Positions 12,841 through 23,967 of a DNA stretch of 64,000 nt are shown here, in pieces; the stretch's first letter is position 1; each line of letters opens with the position of its first letter. The stretch is from positions 18,149,444 to 18,213,443 of the forward strand of contig QVOM02000034.1 of NCBI GenBank assembly GCA_003586115.2, read 5' to 3'. A model generated the notes under the pieces. It was given only the letters and a program-made list of their open reading frames with translations, was not told the DNA's origin and made no database searches. Both the position numbers and the translations under genes were made by a program. Origin of the DNA: Salvator merianae (lineage: Eukaryota; Chordata; Lepidosauria; Squamata; Teiidae).

Positions 12841-13609
12841 AATGAACACAAGTTCATCACATTCCAACTCAGTACATCATGGTCCTGAAGCACTTAAATT
12901 CAAGGAATTAATCATAGTTTTGCTCTTGGTACGCTTTATTAAGCCTATACCATACAGTAATGATACAGCAGCACAGATTAGTCATTCTGTTGCGTCACAC
13001 CTGTATATCACAAAGTAAACTTATAATACTGTAGGAGTAACTTCCTTCATGTAAGGAAGAATTCATGTTCTCAGAATAATGGTTTCATTCTACTCCCCTG
13101 AATTTCTTAAGAGTAAAGGAATTTACCCATACATCATTTCTTTTCATTTTTTTAAAAAAATATATACTCATGCTGTTCTATTTCGTATAAAACCACTGAC
13201 TATGCATAACCCAGATCAACATAAAATTGTTGCAAGTTAAAATACACAGAAAAATTAGACAATTCAAGTTAGACCAAGAAATAACACTTCTATTTTAATA
13301 TGAGCAAATTGAGATGGTACCTCTAGCTAAACTAGACACTTTCAGGCAATAGAAACCACACCCTGTCGTATGTATGCATACTGAAAGGGGCTGTTCAATT
13401 TTGTTATAAAAGTATTAAAAAATTTAAACTTGTTTAAACAAATAATCCAATCTAGACTTAGGAAACAATAGTAGCAAAGCCTACCAGTAATCCATCAAGT
13501 TCTCTGATAAAGCAAATAAAATGGTGCACATTTCACACAGACGAACAAATAATAGTACAGTATTTTACACTTGTGCTGGGACTCATGCTGGCACAGTATT
13601 ATCCCTCCC

Positions 13610-13905
13610 TTTGATGACACAGTTAAGCGCACTGGGCTAGAACCCAGGAGTCACTCGGTTTGAATTCCCACTCTGCCATGAAATCTCACTGGATCTTCAC
13701 AGCTATGAGTAAAATAGCCACATTGTCTTGTGAGCGCCTTGGAAGAGGAAAAGGCCAAGGAAGTAAACCCTGACAGAAAACTCAGAGCCCCTAAGGTGGT
13801 TGGATGGACTACAGGCCATCTCTTCAACAGCTCTTACACTTGTAACCTGCCCTCAGACCTCGCAGTAAAGGGCAGGATAAAAAAGTAAGTACTGTAAATA
13901 AAGAT
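13610..13905 (+). mobile_element. tRNA-derived SINE with L2-type tail
   Basis: The head has GCACTGGGCTAGAACCCAGG and a B box GGTTTGAATTCCC at 13657-13669, then CACTGGATCTTCACAGCTATG. The 3' end GTAACCTGCCCTCAG plus GGGCAGGATAAAAAAG matches the L2-type tail seen at 17.5 and 20.8 kb, suggesting it was mobilised by L2 machinery. Confidence 0.75.
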
Positions 13906-14204
13906 ATTTTCAATAACCTGAGAAAAGAAAAAGGGCCCTTCTCCACATGCCATGGAACCGGAAGAACATACAGTTGTTGTTAGTTCCTAAATCTTAAAAT
14001 ATCTAGAGCCGACACAATGATTGCTTGTCTCAACTGATCAACTTAACAACTCTCTAGTTTTAATAAATCTGCACAATAAGTGTGGAGAGAGAGATTGTGT
14101 TGTACAATGCTTTGAGTTCTTTGAACAAGATCCTCAATATAACATTTACTGCAGTGCTAAAAAAAAGTGTCATATTTATCTATGAAAATTGCAATTTCCA
14201 CACA

Positions 14205-14405
14205 GAATGGGAGAGATCTTAGCTCAGCTGTATAGCAGCTGCCTGGAAAGCAAACAATACCTGGTTCAATACCAAAACATCTCCCAGAAGAAGGTAATGG
14301 CAAATCACTTTCATATCCTTGCCAATAAAACTGCATGAATATGCCCATGTTAACAACAAGAGTCGAGTCTGACTCAAAGGCATTTTCACCTTTATCATCC
14401 TGAAT
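14205..14405 (+). mobile_element. tRNA-derived SINE, BovB-tailed (Sauria-type) candidate
   Basis: An A-box-like TAGCTCAGCTGTATAGCA and a B-box-like GGTTCAATACC at the right spacing give a tRNA head. The distal part, GCCAATAAAACTGCATGAAT followed by AGAGTCGAGTCTGACTC, resembles the GAGTCGGAATCGACT end of BovB-tailed SINEs. Confidence 0.6.
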
Positions 14406-14706
14406 AATCCCAAGCCAAGGAATTTATCAGAAAAATCAGAGAAACACCATCATAATAGGGAAAAATCAATTAGTCTACAAGAAAAATAAGGCATGAACTC
14501 AGCAGAGACAGATTGCTAAAGAATGGACACTGCCACCAAGAAAACTTAGTCATAGGACAATTTTGAACTTTTAAATTTAGAATAATTAAAATAGCATGCT
14601 TTAATTTTTTTAACAAGCAGTTTATATTTCTCCATATCTGAGGGTGTAATGTGATACAGTTTGATTTCAAATAGCTGTCACACTATAGCTGAAATCTGGA
14701 AAGCAC

Positions 14707-14765
14707 TTATTATTTTATTTATTTGCATTTTTATACCACCCTATACCCAAAGGTCTCAGTAGAGA
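14707..14765 (-). mobile_element. LINE/SINE 3' tail fragment
   Basis: TTATTTATTTGCATTTTTAT followed by ACCACCCTATACCCAAAGG is the reversed squamate LINE 3' terminus. Confidence 0.45.
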
Positions 14766-14934
14766 TGGAAAAACTGTAGTCTACCAAATGATCCTGTAAT
14801 TTCCATAACTCCTGATCGCAGGCCATGCTAGGTAGAGCTAAAGAAAACTGAAATGGTATTTACCCATCAAAAATCAGAGACTGCAAGTCTCATAAATTAA
14901 AAAAAAGCCATCGCCTCCAACTGAGGAGGAAAAC

Positions 14935-15752
14935 ATAACAAGTTAATTCTATAGCCTATTACCAAGATGCCAGGCTGGATCAATCAAAAGCTGGAATTCA
15001 GACTGCCAGGAGAAATATCAACAACTTCAGATATGCAGACAATACTACTACGATGGCAGAAAGTGAAGAAGAATTAAACAGCCTCTTAAGTCTTAATGAG
15101 GGTGAAAGAGGAGACTGTGAAAGCTGGCTTGAAGCTCAACAGTAAAAAAAAAAAACAAAAAACAAAAGATAATGGCAACCAGTCCTATCATTCCTGGCAG
15201 ATAGAGGGGGAAGAAATGGAAGCACTGTCAGATTTTATTTTCTTGGGCTCAAAGGTCACTTCAGACGTTGACTGCAACCATGAAATTAAAAGATGCTTGC
15301 TGCTTGGGAGGAAAACTATGGCAAACCTGGACAGTGTATTAAAAAGCAGAGACATCACATTGCTGACAAAGGTCTGTATAGTCAAAACTGTGGTTTCCTC
15401 AGTAATAATGTATGGCTTGGGAGTTGGATCACAAGGACGGATAACCGCTGAAGAATCAACTTTCGAACTGTGGTGCTAGAGAAGACTTTTGATAGTTCCT
15501 TGGACTGCAAGGAGATCAAATCAGTCAATACTAAAGGGAATCAATCCTAACTATTCATTAGAAGAACAAATAGCTGAAATTCAAATACTTTGGTCACATT
15601 ATGAGAAGAGGGGATAAGATGGATAGACAGTGTCATGGAGACAACAAACATGAGCTTGGGCAGACTTGGGAAGGCAGTGGAGGACAAAGGAGCTTGGCGT
15701 GCAATCGTCCATGGGATGACAAAGAGTCAAACACGACTGAATGACAGAAAAC
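14935..15752 (+). mobile_element. BovB/RTE LINE fragment (RT 3' part)
   Basis: The translated segment carries the BovB signature blocks IEGEEMEALSDFIFLGSKVT, LLLGRKTMANLDSVLKSRD and STFELWC, then WTARRSN-like and GVTKSRT-like ends. It closes with AAAGAGTCAAACACGACTGA, the BovB 3' terminus. The catalytic YADD box reads YADN at 15032-15043. An A-rich expansion near 15145-15167 and later frame changes break the frame. Only the last part of the reverse transcriptase and the C-terminal region are present. Confidence 0.88.
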
Positions 15753-15981
15753 AATTATCAAGATAAGACCAGGACAAGATTTGATCTTTCATTTTTCCTG
15801 AAGATTTCTGAGTAATTTCCAGTAATTTATAGCCTATTATACTGGTTTGCAAAAACACAATTTCCTATAACACAAGAGATCTCAACGTATAGTATTTCTA
15901 AGCTACAGTTCAATATATGTACACATTTGTTTTACTTATTGCATTTATAACTTGCTCTTTACCAGCTGGACCCAAGACAAA

Positions 15982-16348
15982 GGGCTTGTTTGTACTTACA
16001 CGTTAGTGAACGAGCAAATGCTCACTGGATAAGTGCGTTCACATGGCCCCGCTGCTGCCAAATGCTATTAGCTGTGAACAACAAAATTGTTGTCCACAGC
16101 TTGATCGGGAGCAGCTAGATCACTCCTGATCAGCAGCATTTGCACTTTCTTCGGGGTGCGAACGCTGTGAGTCAGCAGCATGGCTGCAGAGTTGTGCATT
16201 ACATTCCAGATCACCATGGCAATGTCTGTCATGGCCACTGTCATGATGGTCAGGCAGGCCATCTGCACTCTGAGTACAGGGCTGTTCCAGCCCTCGCAGT
16301 GCAAATGGCCGCCACACCACAGGGTCTTGTACAGTCTAGAATGGTATT
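15982..16348. mobile_element. GGGCC-TIR family element, 3'-truncated
   Basis: It begins GGGCTTGTTTGTACTTACAC and shares its interior with the full copy at 59188-59641 (GAACAACAAAATTGTTG / GCACAAAATTGTGCTC, GCAGCATGGCTGCAGAGTTG, ATCACCATGGCAATG). The right end is degraded after about 16348. Confidence 0.6.
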
Positions 16349-17384
16349 AGTATACTAAAGAGTGCAGAAGATCAGTTCTTTTTTAACATTCCTAGTTCAT
16401 TTTAATGGTGCATATTCTCCCCATCTTATTTCACTATGCTTTTCCAGGTTTGCATATTGAAACACACATGTCATTAACTAGTTACCTATCAACACCACTT
16501 AATTCTCTATTACATTCCCAATGAGACTAGTTAAAGAATGTCAGAACTAAAAGCAACTGCAGCTTCCATTATACTAGGTAAAGGAGACATTTCATTCACA
16601 TCAGTAATGAGTAACTGTGGTAGGAGGTCAGACAGCGGGTGAACCTTATACTTGTAAAGAAAACTCAACTATGTAGAGTTTAGAAAATATGAACAACTCT
16701 CAACCTAAGCACTCCAGAGAATAACAAAGGTTATCGAATGGATATGTAAATCAAGAAAGGAAAGGAAAAATATGAAGATTGTTTTCTCTTATATCTAAAC
16801 CATAGATTCATATGTGCTTTAGAGCTCACATACCTTTCACATACTTTTAATATTAGGCACCTCCATTAAAAATATTTCACTTATAAAGGATAGCATTAGC
16901 TAGTCATTAGAAGTACCATTTTCCACATAAGTATAAAAGAAATGACAAGTCGCAAGACGAAAAGCATTTCAACTGATAATTTGCAGGGAGTAACAAGTGA
17001 CTGATTTAATCATAAACACAGGCTGTAGTAACCTATACCTTGTACCTAGTGCTCATGGTTGGAGCATATATTACCTGTTTAATTTGTGGTATGACTAGAG
17101 GAATAATTAAAGAGCATTTTAATCTAGAATAAAGTATTAATAGGGTGTGTTCATTGACAAAGAGGCTCTGACAATACTCCAGGGTAAGCATTTTATATGA
17201 ATAACACTAGCTAATGGTTATCCTTATGCCGTATTACACTCGAAATATTTAAAAATATTTAAATACAATACAGTATCACCATAATACCTCCCAAATGATT
17301 CCAAATACAATTTGTGAGCCTCTTTAGCATCCACTTGTACTTAGCCTGACATCCTCACTACATACATTTAGAAGACTGGTAAAG

Positions 17385-17540
17385 GAGCACCTATTTACGC
17401 TCGTCGTTGGCTGAGGAAACAGCTCCCACTGCCCACTTTCAGGCACTTGTATCGTTTTTAGTAGGTTCTTTTTAATTTGGTTTTACTGTTGTAACCTGCC
17501 CTGAGTAGAGGGCAGGATAAAAATACAAATAGAGAGTACC
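17385..17540 (+). mobile_element. L2-clade LINE 3' end
   Basis: TTACTGTTGTAACCTGCCCT followed by GAGTAGAGGGCAGGATAAAA is the same 3' terminus as at 13.87 and 20.80 kb. Confidence 0.65.
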
Positions 17541-18149
17541 TACTTTCTATTGCTACCAGGAAGGTGCTCAAAATCATCCCTAGCATATAGTGAAAAGTGC
17601 AAAGCTGTAGCTATGGGAAACAAAAGGCTATTTCATTTGCTCAGAATGCCATATCTGCATGACATTTAACCAAATGATCTAAAAATGATACTCTGACTTG
17701 CAATCAGGCTAGAAACGCACTAACTGAAAAGGAAGTGCTTACAAAGTTTTGTAGAAAAGCTTTTGGATACAGTTGTAAATCAGTTTTTCCATACAATAAA
17801 ATTCTCCATCAGTTAATATGGTTGCATGCTGTGTTAATGGACAGAAAAAATAATACAACTTATGCACAGGAAGACATGCTCTGAACATTCAGTAGAACTC
17901 TCAGTTAATCAAGGGATTTAATATAAGCAAAAACCAAAAACATTTTTTTTCAAAATACCCAGGGCACATGTGGTTCTTATAAGTGGGTTGAAGGAGGTAT
18001 CATAAACAAAACCAACCAAGAAGCTGAAGTGTTATGATATGAGGGGTACAAAAAAGTAATGCCTACACAGAATCACACACTATTAAGTCAAGCTAATTAT
18101 GAACTAAAACCACTTCTGTCTTTGTCAAGAAATCTACATGACTTTGTTT

Positions 18150-18200
18150 ATATAGTCACTTAAGAGTTGGCCCCAACTTGATGGCACCTAGCAACAAAAA
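18150..18200 (+). mobile_element. BovB-type 3' tail remnant
   Basis: AGTTGGCCCCAACTTGATGG followed by CACCTAGCAACAA resembles the BovB/Sauria SINE terminus GTCGGAATCGACTTGATGGC. The body is missing. Confidence 0.45.
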
Positions 18201-19432
18201 TCACTCTTAATTCTGTAATTAAAAAAAAAGTGAGCGCAGAGTTAATACTATGAATATAAACATACTCTGAAAAGATCGGGAAGAGAAAAACAATATTTTG
18301 TATACACAGTAGCACTATTAATATAACACACAACCATTTAGTAATGGGTCAGGGTCCTCATAATACTCAAAGGCAGTGGGTGTGGCAAAGAGTGACTTTG
18401 GTTACCCCCTCACATGTACATAAAGAGATAAATCAGTGACGGGATTACCAGTCATTAAATGATCTGTCTGCTGACCCAAGAGAAGATCTATAACTCTTCC
18501 AGGATGTGTCTCACCATCACTGCACCTACTTTTTTTTTTTTATTGCCAATGACACAATCAATGGGATCTTTAGCAGCCAGAAAAATTCCTTGGAGGCCCA
18601 CATTAGGGCCCTGAACAGTGTACTAACGATCCCTGTCATACTGTGTTTTCTTTTTTTTGCTTTGTTTTTTGTCCTTAAGCATTCCACTTGCCCTGGCCAT
18701 ACATTATTCCATGACCAAAATTACTACCATGTCTTTCACATTCCTCCTAACATTTAATCACAACACAGCTGTCACCTAATGTATTACTATGGCAGAGAAG
18801 GAAATAATTACTAAGCACTCCACAAGACATGCAGGAGCAAGACAACAAAGTAATATATGCACAGCACTGCAGCTTCATTTTTAGATCATAACCTAGAACG
18901 ACAAAGCATCCACAGTGGCCACAGATCTGAGGGCTTCAGTGCTCCTTAAGCGTGCACATTTTCAGAACCATTCTTATTGAAGTGTCAATATAATTTTGAT
19001 TTCCTCTTAGCACCACCACCACCCTATTCTTTCAAATCAGAGTGTACCTCCCTGTATCTAATTTCCACGGTGCGCTATAGCGGTAAAAGAAAAGGATAAG
19101 TCGCCGCCAATCGCTCTTATGAAAAGGGCCCTCTGGACACGCTCAGAAGCACTCTTCCGCGGTTATGCTCTCGTGTCTGGAAGCAGGGCTAGTATCAACG
19201 ACCTGCTCTTAGATCCCACGAAACGCAGCTCGCCTCCAAGCCGGCTGACCACTTCCTTGGCAACCTCATTCCCCCCCCCCCAGCCCGCAAAAACAAAACA
19301 AACTGTGCTTGAATGGTCCTCCTTGTTATTTGAGGCGATAAAACCCCCGACGGTGCTTCTTCGCAGTCGAAGCGCAGAGCGGCCCCAGCCTGCCTTACCC
19401 ACTACACCGTTGAGGGCGGCCACGCTACCCAC

Positions 19433-19495
19433 CTTGCTCTTCACTTCCATAGTGCCGAGGCCGCGGCTGCCCCCGCCTCGCTGGACCCGGTTCAT
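19433..19495 (-). CDS. PARD6B: PARD6B coding exon 1 (N-terminus)
   Basis: This is the first coding exon of PAR-6 beta, the scaffold of the PAR3/PAR6/aPKC cell-polarity complex at tight junctions and the apical cortex. Twenty-one codons run from ATG (19495-19493) to an AAG at 19435-19433, followed by a GTGGGT splice donor. The peptide starts MNRV and ends GTMEVKSK, matching the end of the exon 1 product known from vertebrate PARD6B. The intron is phase 0, which fits exon 2 starting at a codon boundary. The frame stays open for 49 codons upstream but contains no ATG there, and no other ATG is seen between the start and about 19,720, so this start is chosen. Position -3 is G. The exon lies inside a CpG island, as expected for a broadly expressed gene. 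The Arg/Gly-rich residues 4-12 are the variable part. Identification is firm because exon 2 follows in the right order, strand and phase. Confidence 0.93.
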
Positions 19496-19904
19496 GCCGC
19501 GGACTTGCCCGCCGGGTGAAGGACTGGGAAGTAAGCAGAGCAGAAGGCGGCGGCGGCGGCGTCGACGACCACAACGAGGAAGAAAGCGACGAAGATGGAG
19601 AGGCTCCGAGAGTAGGAGCCAGTGCCGGCGCCGCCTCTTCACAGCCTCCTTCAGCCTCCTGCCTCTGTGCGAGGAGAACCGCCGCTGCTCCTCGCTCGCT
19701 GTCGCGCGACCGACCTCACAGAATCATCGGGAAGGGGAGGGGGTAGGCGGGGGAAGGGCCGCCCTCCGGCAGCTTCCTCCTGGCACCTGCAGCGCCGGCG
19801 GGTGGGTGGGTGGACGGAGCGATCAGGCACGCATGCGCGCGGAAGACGGCTCGCGGAACCAGGAGCGAAAGCCCCCGGGTCGGTGCACCTGCGTGGGCCC
19901 CAGC

Positions 19905-19914
19905 GCGCATGCGC
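19905..19914. promoter_or_regulatory. NRF1-type site GCGCATGCGC
   Basis: This is a perfect palindromic NRF1 consensus about 410 bp upstream of the PARD6B start codon. Weaker relatives lie at 19829-19838 (ACGCATGCGC), 20007-20018 (GCGCGCCTGCGC) and 20072-20081 (ACGCATGCGT). NRF1 binding is inferred from the motif only. Confidence 0.6.
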
Positions 19915-20409
19915 ACCTGTTGCTCTGGGAGAAGGGGCGGTGGGTTGGGAGGAGGAGGGAAAGAAAGAAGAAATACCTGCTATAACAGGAGTGGCAGTGA
20001 GTGCGAGCGCGCCTGCGCTGGAGGTGGCGGAATACCTGTTGGGCTGGATTCCAAAGAAAGGGAGGAGGTGGACGCATGCGTGGTTGTCGTGGGTTTTAGT
20101 GGCCGTGGGTGTCCCGTTTTAAGACTGCGATACCAACCTAGGAATAAGCATCGTTCAGTACAATGGGGCTTAATTCCAAATAGACTTGGTTAGGATCATT
20201 CTGTTAGCCATCGTCTTGCCCGGACGCGCAGCGGGATAAATTTTTCGCCGGTGGTGAAAAGATTTTGGAGTCTGTGGGTGTGGGGTGGTGGGCAGCCCCA
20301 GGTGGCAAACAGGCGGAGACGTTGTTCTCCCGAGGGAGACCGAAGGGATGCCTTTCTGTCTTGCCTTCACAACGCACAATGCAAGGAATGCGCGTCTTCT
20401 TACTATCCC

Positions 20410-20520
20410 AATGCTATCCTCACAACCGCCTTACAAGGTAGGCTAACGGGCACTACACTACTTGTGATTGGCCTAAGGCTGCCCAGCGAGCTTCAAAGCG
20501 ATTTGAACGAAGCTATAACT
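20410..20520 (-). mobile_element. SINE fragment
   Basis: TATCCTCACAACCGCCTTAC, AAGGTAGGCTAAC, CCCAGCGAGCTTC and a GATTTGAACGAAG block read as the reversed body and B-box side of the squamate tRNA SINE. Confidence 0.6.
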
Positions 20521-20589
20521 GGTCGTAAGCCAAGCGCCTAACCTGCTGAGTCATTAAATGATACTTTTTACCGCCCGTCAGCAATTAAG

Positions 20590-20848
20590 GGGGTAGGGAC
20601 ATGTGGAGGGCCTTCTTGGTGATAGCCCCCAGACTATGGCATAGTATTCCCTGTGAGTTGCGTCAGACCCCCTCATGGTATATATTGAGACGTTTAGTGA
20701 AGACACACCTCTTTATCCTGGCCTTTGGCTGGGGGAGCAGCATGCTCCCGTAATGCAGGCACTGTCATTGTTTTAGCTAATCTGTTTTATTGTAATCTGC
20801 CCTGATACCTTCAGGTATAGGGCAGGATAGAAATATAAATAAGTATGA
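20590..20848 (+). mobile_element. L2-clade LINE 3' end
   Basis: The end of the ORF2-like coding part is recognisable (CACACCTCTTTATCCTGGCC), followed by TTTTATTGTAATCTGCCCTG, ATACCTTCAGGTATAGGGCA and GGATAGAAATATAAATAAG, the L2 3' UTR and tail. 20849-21754 beyond it holds nothing I can name. Confidence 0.75.
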
Positions 20849-22158
20849 TAAGAAAGGGAGTGAAAAGCCTACAAAAGTTGTCAGGGACGGGGTGACAGTG
20901 TAAAGATGGAGGAAGGAATAAAAAAGCCACTGTGATTGAATTGTGCAGCGTTGCAGACACAGGATATATTGTAAACTTAATGATTTGTCCTTGTGGTCAT
21001 AAAGATTGTGGAAGTCAAAAACGGTATAGTGTGAATATGCAGAGTCTCTCTGGCCACTTTGTATAGCAAGGGTGGGGATCGTGTGTCTTGGATTTTGAAT
21101 TAAAGTTCTATCATTGTCTTTGGCTGTATGGTCATTGCTTGTATAACGTGGTTTATGTAACATGGCTTTGTTTTGGTTTATTTTTATATTGTTGGTAAAC
21201 TGGACCTTCCCTTTGAATAATGTAATATTATGCATCATATAGTGGTTTGTGGAAACCAAGCATAAAGCTATCCAAGGAATGACAGCATTAACTTAGTCTA
21301 GTGGGAAGTTCAGTCCAACAATTACAGTCCTATAATACAGGTTCCTCATCCATGGCATACAAGGAAATATCAAGCCACCACTGAGTTTTGTTGAACTCCT
21401 GGTTGACTGCATGGGCACCTCTGTGCAGTTTTCTTGGCAGAGATACAGAAGTGGTTTATCATTACCCTGCTCGTCCTCCATCAAAGTGTATCTTTTCTTT
21501 AGTGGCGTCTTCAGATGCAGTTTTTTTCTCCCTTGTAACATTCAGTCTTTTAAGGAAGTCATTCAGTTGCACACCGGAGCAAGTTAATATGAGCAGTGTA
21601 AATGCAGTAATTACACTGTAAAGAAAGTAAAGTGTTTGACTCAATATGTCAAAGCTTGGATTTAAAAGTCTTTGGAACTATTTGTTGTTAATGTTAGTGC
21701 TCATGCAAAACTCGGAACACTGTATGCAACATGTCTAGTGTGATATATCGTACACCGTAGATGCAAACACCAGATAGGGTAGACCCTATCATGAATACTG
21801 TGTTCGGTTCTGGGCACCACACTTTTAAATGGATACAGATAATTGGGCCAGATTCAGAGAAAGGCAACAAAGATCATCACGGAACCTGGAAACAAAAGTT
21901 CTGCAAGGAAGGCTTGGCAGACAGAGGTTTAGCCTTGTGAAGAAAACATTAAGATGGTATATAGTAGTGGCCTTCAAAAACCTGGAAGAGTGTCAAAGCA
22001 AAAAAGGCCATGATTTTTTTTCTCTGTCATCCCCGATTGAATTTTATAAAATCATGCCCGGTGTGGAAAAGATGGATCAAGAAAAAAAATCTTTTCTCTT
22101 TTGTGCAACACTAGAACGTGTAGTCCCACTATGAAGCTGATGGGCAAGAGAGTTAGGA

Positions 22159-22470
22159 CTAAGAAGAAGAAGAAGAAGAACTTGGTTTTTATACCCCGTT
22201 TTTCTCGGCCGAAGCTGACTCAAAGCGGCTTACAAGGTTATTTTTTCGCCCGAAGGCTTACATCTGTCTATCTTCCGCATCACACAATGTGATGCTCCCT
22301 ATTCATCTACTTGCAATTACTTGCTTTCGAACAGCTAGGTTGGCTGGAGCTAGAGGCCAGTAGAGGGCGCTCATCCTCTCTACACGGCAGACAGGGGCCT
22401 CGAACTCCGATCCTCCTATTGAAAGATCAGTGACTTAGCCTTCTGCGCCACCATGCCTCTAAGAAGAAGA
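22159..22470 (-). mobile_element. tRNA-derived SINE with (CTT)n tail
   Basis: On the minus strand the head is GGCATGGTGGCGCAGAAGGC with a B box GGAGTTCGAGGCCC (about 22395-22408). The body ends in CCGCTTTGAGTCAGC, a GGTATAAAAACC-type block and (CTT)n, seen here as (AAG)n at 22159-22179. CTAAGAAGAAG occurs on both sides and is a possible target duplication, though the repeat tail makes this ambiguous. Confidence 0.8.
22357..22370 (+). promoter_or_regulatory. CTCF-like motif inside the SINE
   Basis: CCAGTAGAGGGCGC fits the CTCF core CCASYAGRKGGC. It lies within the SINE at 22159-22470. Binding is inferred only. Confidence 0.5.
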
Positions 22471-22734
22471 AGTGCTTTTTCAAGCAGTAGGTCATTAGTC
22501 TATGGAGTTTATTATTAATTTATATAAATTTATACATTTATATATGTTATTAATTTATATAAAAAGTATTTGTTATAGAAAATCAAACCAAACCAAAACA
22601 GTACATGAAAATCCCTCACCTCGCCTGGTGAACCCACCCCCCTGACCTAATCTAGCATATTGGAAAGTTACTAATACATAATTTCTTTCCTGGTCACTCC
22701 CCACTTCCTTTACCAAATATTCCACTAAATAAAT

Positions 22735-22808
22735 GGTGGGCCACCATGGTGAAATGGGATGCTGGACTAGATAGATCATGGCCAGATCCAGTAGGGCTTT
22801 TCTTATGA
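22735..22808 (+). mobile_element. CR1-like LINE 3' end, short
   Basis: GATGCTGGACTAGATAGATC then CAGATCCAGTAGGGCTTTTC is the terminal block of the CR1-like family described at 1-172. Confidence 0.65.
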
Positions 22809-23390
22809 AGGAGAAAGGATGAGTGGATTCAGACTGGGGATGGCATGGTTCTTGACCCAACTACTGCTGGGAAAAGAACTCCTTCAGTTAGCCAAGTTTC
22901 AAGCTACTTAGTGTTTTGTGGGTCAGAATCAGAACCTTGAATTGAGCCTAGAAAATCACCAGCAGTTTTTGGCATAAAATAAACAATTTAATCTTTACAC
23001 TAGAGTTTGTTAATAGCTCTCAGTCTGTTCATTGTGGACCATGACCATGGATGGGGGGAATATCCTTTAGCTTACCACATAATAAAAGGACAAAAATCTA
23101 ATCAGTGGGAGAACGTTTAAGACTCTTTCAGGCATTCATCAGTTGCTATACAGCAATAAAAGGATTTTAAGGGAAGATTCTAGAGTAAAACAGAGAATTA
23201 ATGCTTTTTCAAAAGTTTAATTGTATCTTTCTTAGCCAGAATAGCAAATGGCTCTCTGTCACACTACAGCTATTAACTTGGGTAATCTAGGAAGATTGTG
23301 TTATCACTAATGGCTGTGAAGAATAGTCACTATGTCTATTTCGCATCATTTTCAATTGTTGAAGACTGTTTAATATCTTAATGGATCCTT

Positions 23391-23647
23391 GGGCCTGTTC
23401 GCACTTACTACCAGCAAGTGCTTCTGCACCTTGTGGAGGCCCTTGTGACCAGAAGCAGCATAATGCTGGTCCTAATTGCAGCTACTGGGAGCTGATAATC
23501 AGTGTGGTCAGGATCTGCAAGTGCTGGTCTCCTGTCGAAAATAAGGAGTAGGACCACACCGTGTGGATGATGTCCACCCTGCATGGTCCATACCACCATA
23601 GAAAAGGATAATTTTCCTGTTCTACGGTGGTAAGTGCAAAAAGGCCC
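23391..23647. mobile_element. GGGCC-TIR family element, 257 bp
   Basis: The left end GGGCCTGTTCGCACTTACTA pairs with the reverse complement of TGGTAAGTGCAAAAAGGCCC at the right end. CTT flanks both sides (23388-23390, 23648-23650), giving a candidate 3-bp TSD. The inner ends pair further (CCACCATAGAA...TTCTACGGTGG near the right end). Confidence 0.75.
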
Positions 23648-23707
23648 CTTGACTGATGATAGTACACAACTATTCCTTCTAAGAGAAACAATATATAAAT
23701 GCTTTAC

Positions 23708-23967
23708 TAATAGAGAATGTGGCAACAGCCACTAGCCTTAACAAGTGGTTGGACCAATTCATGGAGGACAGGTGTATCAGTGGCTACTAGAATGGATACC
23801 TAGATCTCTGGGTTGGAGAGACAAGCAGGATGCCTCTAAAGGCCTTTTGCAGAGAATCAAGAGCTGGTGAAAAGTTTTGCTTTTGTCTTCTGCTTGAGAC
23901 AGGATGCTGGTCTAGATGGGCAGTGGTCTGATCCAGCAGGGCTTCTCTTATATTCTTATGTGCTAAA
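23708..23967 (+). mobile_element. CR1-like LINE 3' end
   Basis: It runs through TTCATGGAGGACAGGTGTAT, GGCTACTAGAATGGATACCT, GACAGGATGCTGGTCTAGAT and the TTATATTCTTATG tail, matching 34200-34530. 23968-25286 shows no further feature I can name apart from a C10 run at 25032-25041. Confidence 0.75.

Larger units (their letters stand above)
9407..19432 (-). other. PARD6B: PARD6B intron 1
   Basis: The intron is 10,026 bp, defined by the GT donor next to 19433 and the AG acceptor next to 9406. It carries several SINEs, a Tigger-like element, a BovB fragment and a TIR element, listed separately. The stretches 9407-10194, 11600-12404, 12841-13609, 16349-17384, 17541-18149 and 18201-19089 hold no exon or repeat that I can name. 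They are AT-rich unique-looking sequence. Confidence 0.9.
19090..20140 (-). promoter_or_regulatory. CpG island / PARD6B promoter
   Basis: This is the only long GC-rich, CpG-dense block in the window and it covers PARD6B exon 1. It includes a CGG-rich run near 19547-19563 that would fall in the 5' UTR. Several palindromic CGCATGCG motifs lie upstream of the gene (19.83-20.08 kb). The transcription start is not marked by a TATA box, as is usual for this promoter class. CpG content falls off sharply after about 20,140, though isolated CpGs continue to 20,530. Confidence 0.85.
21755..22545 (+). mobile_element. CR1-like LINE fragment split by a SINE
   Basis: GTGTTCGGTTCTGGGCACCA, then a block ending AGCTGATGGGCAAGAGAGTT, matches the region 5' of the CR1-like copy at 34080-34530. 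It breaks off at 22158. After the SINE (22159-22470) it resumes as GTGCTTTTTCAAGCAGTAGG and TCATTAGTCTATGGAGTTT, the counterpart of the second copy's GTCATGGAATTTACTAC. Confidence 0.65.

Noticed and set aside
13657..13669. Possible functional tRNA genes (B boxes here and at 2331, 14.26 kb, 22.4 kb and 35.07 kb)
   Set aside because: The heads do not fold into complete tRNAs and continue into SINE bodies, so they are retroposons.
19496..19642. Open frame upstream of the PARD6B start that could extend the protein by 49 residues
   Set aside because: The stretch has no ATG; its first codon at 19642 is GTG. The Arg/Leu-rich composition follows from CGG-rich 5' UTR sequence. The ATG at 19495 fits the known N-terminus.
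19119..19985. 288-codon open frame on the plus strand across the CpG island
   Set aside because: Low stop density is expected in GC-rich sequence. The translation is Arg/Pro-rich without domain features and it overlaps PARD6B exon 1 on the other strand.
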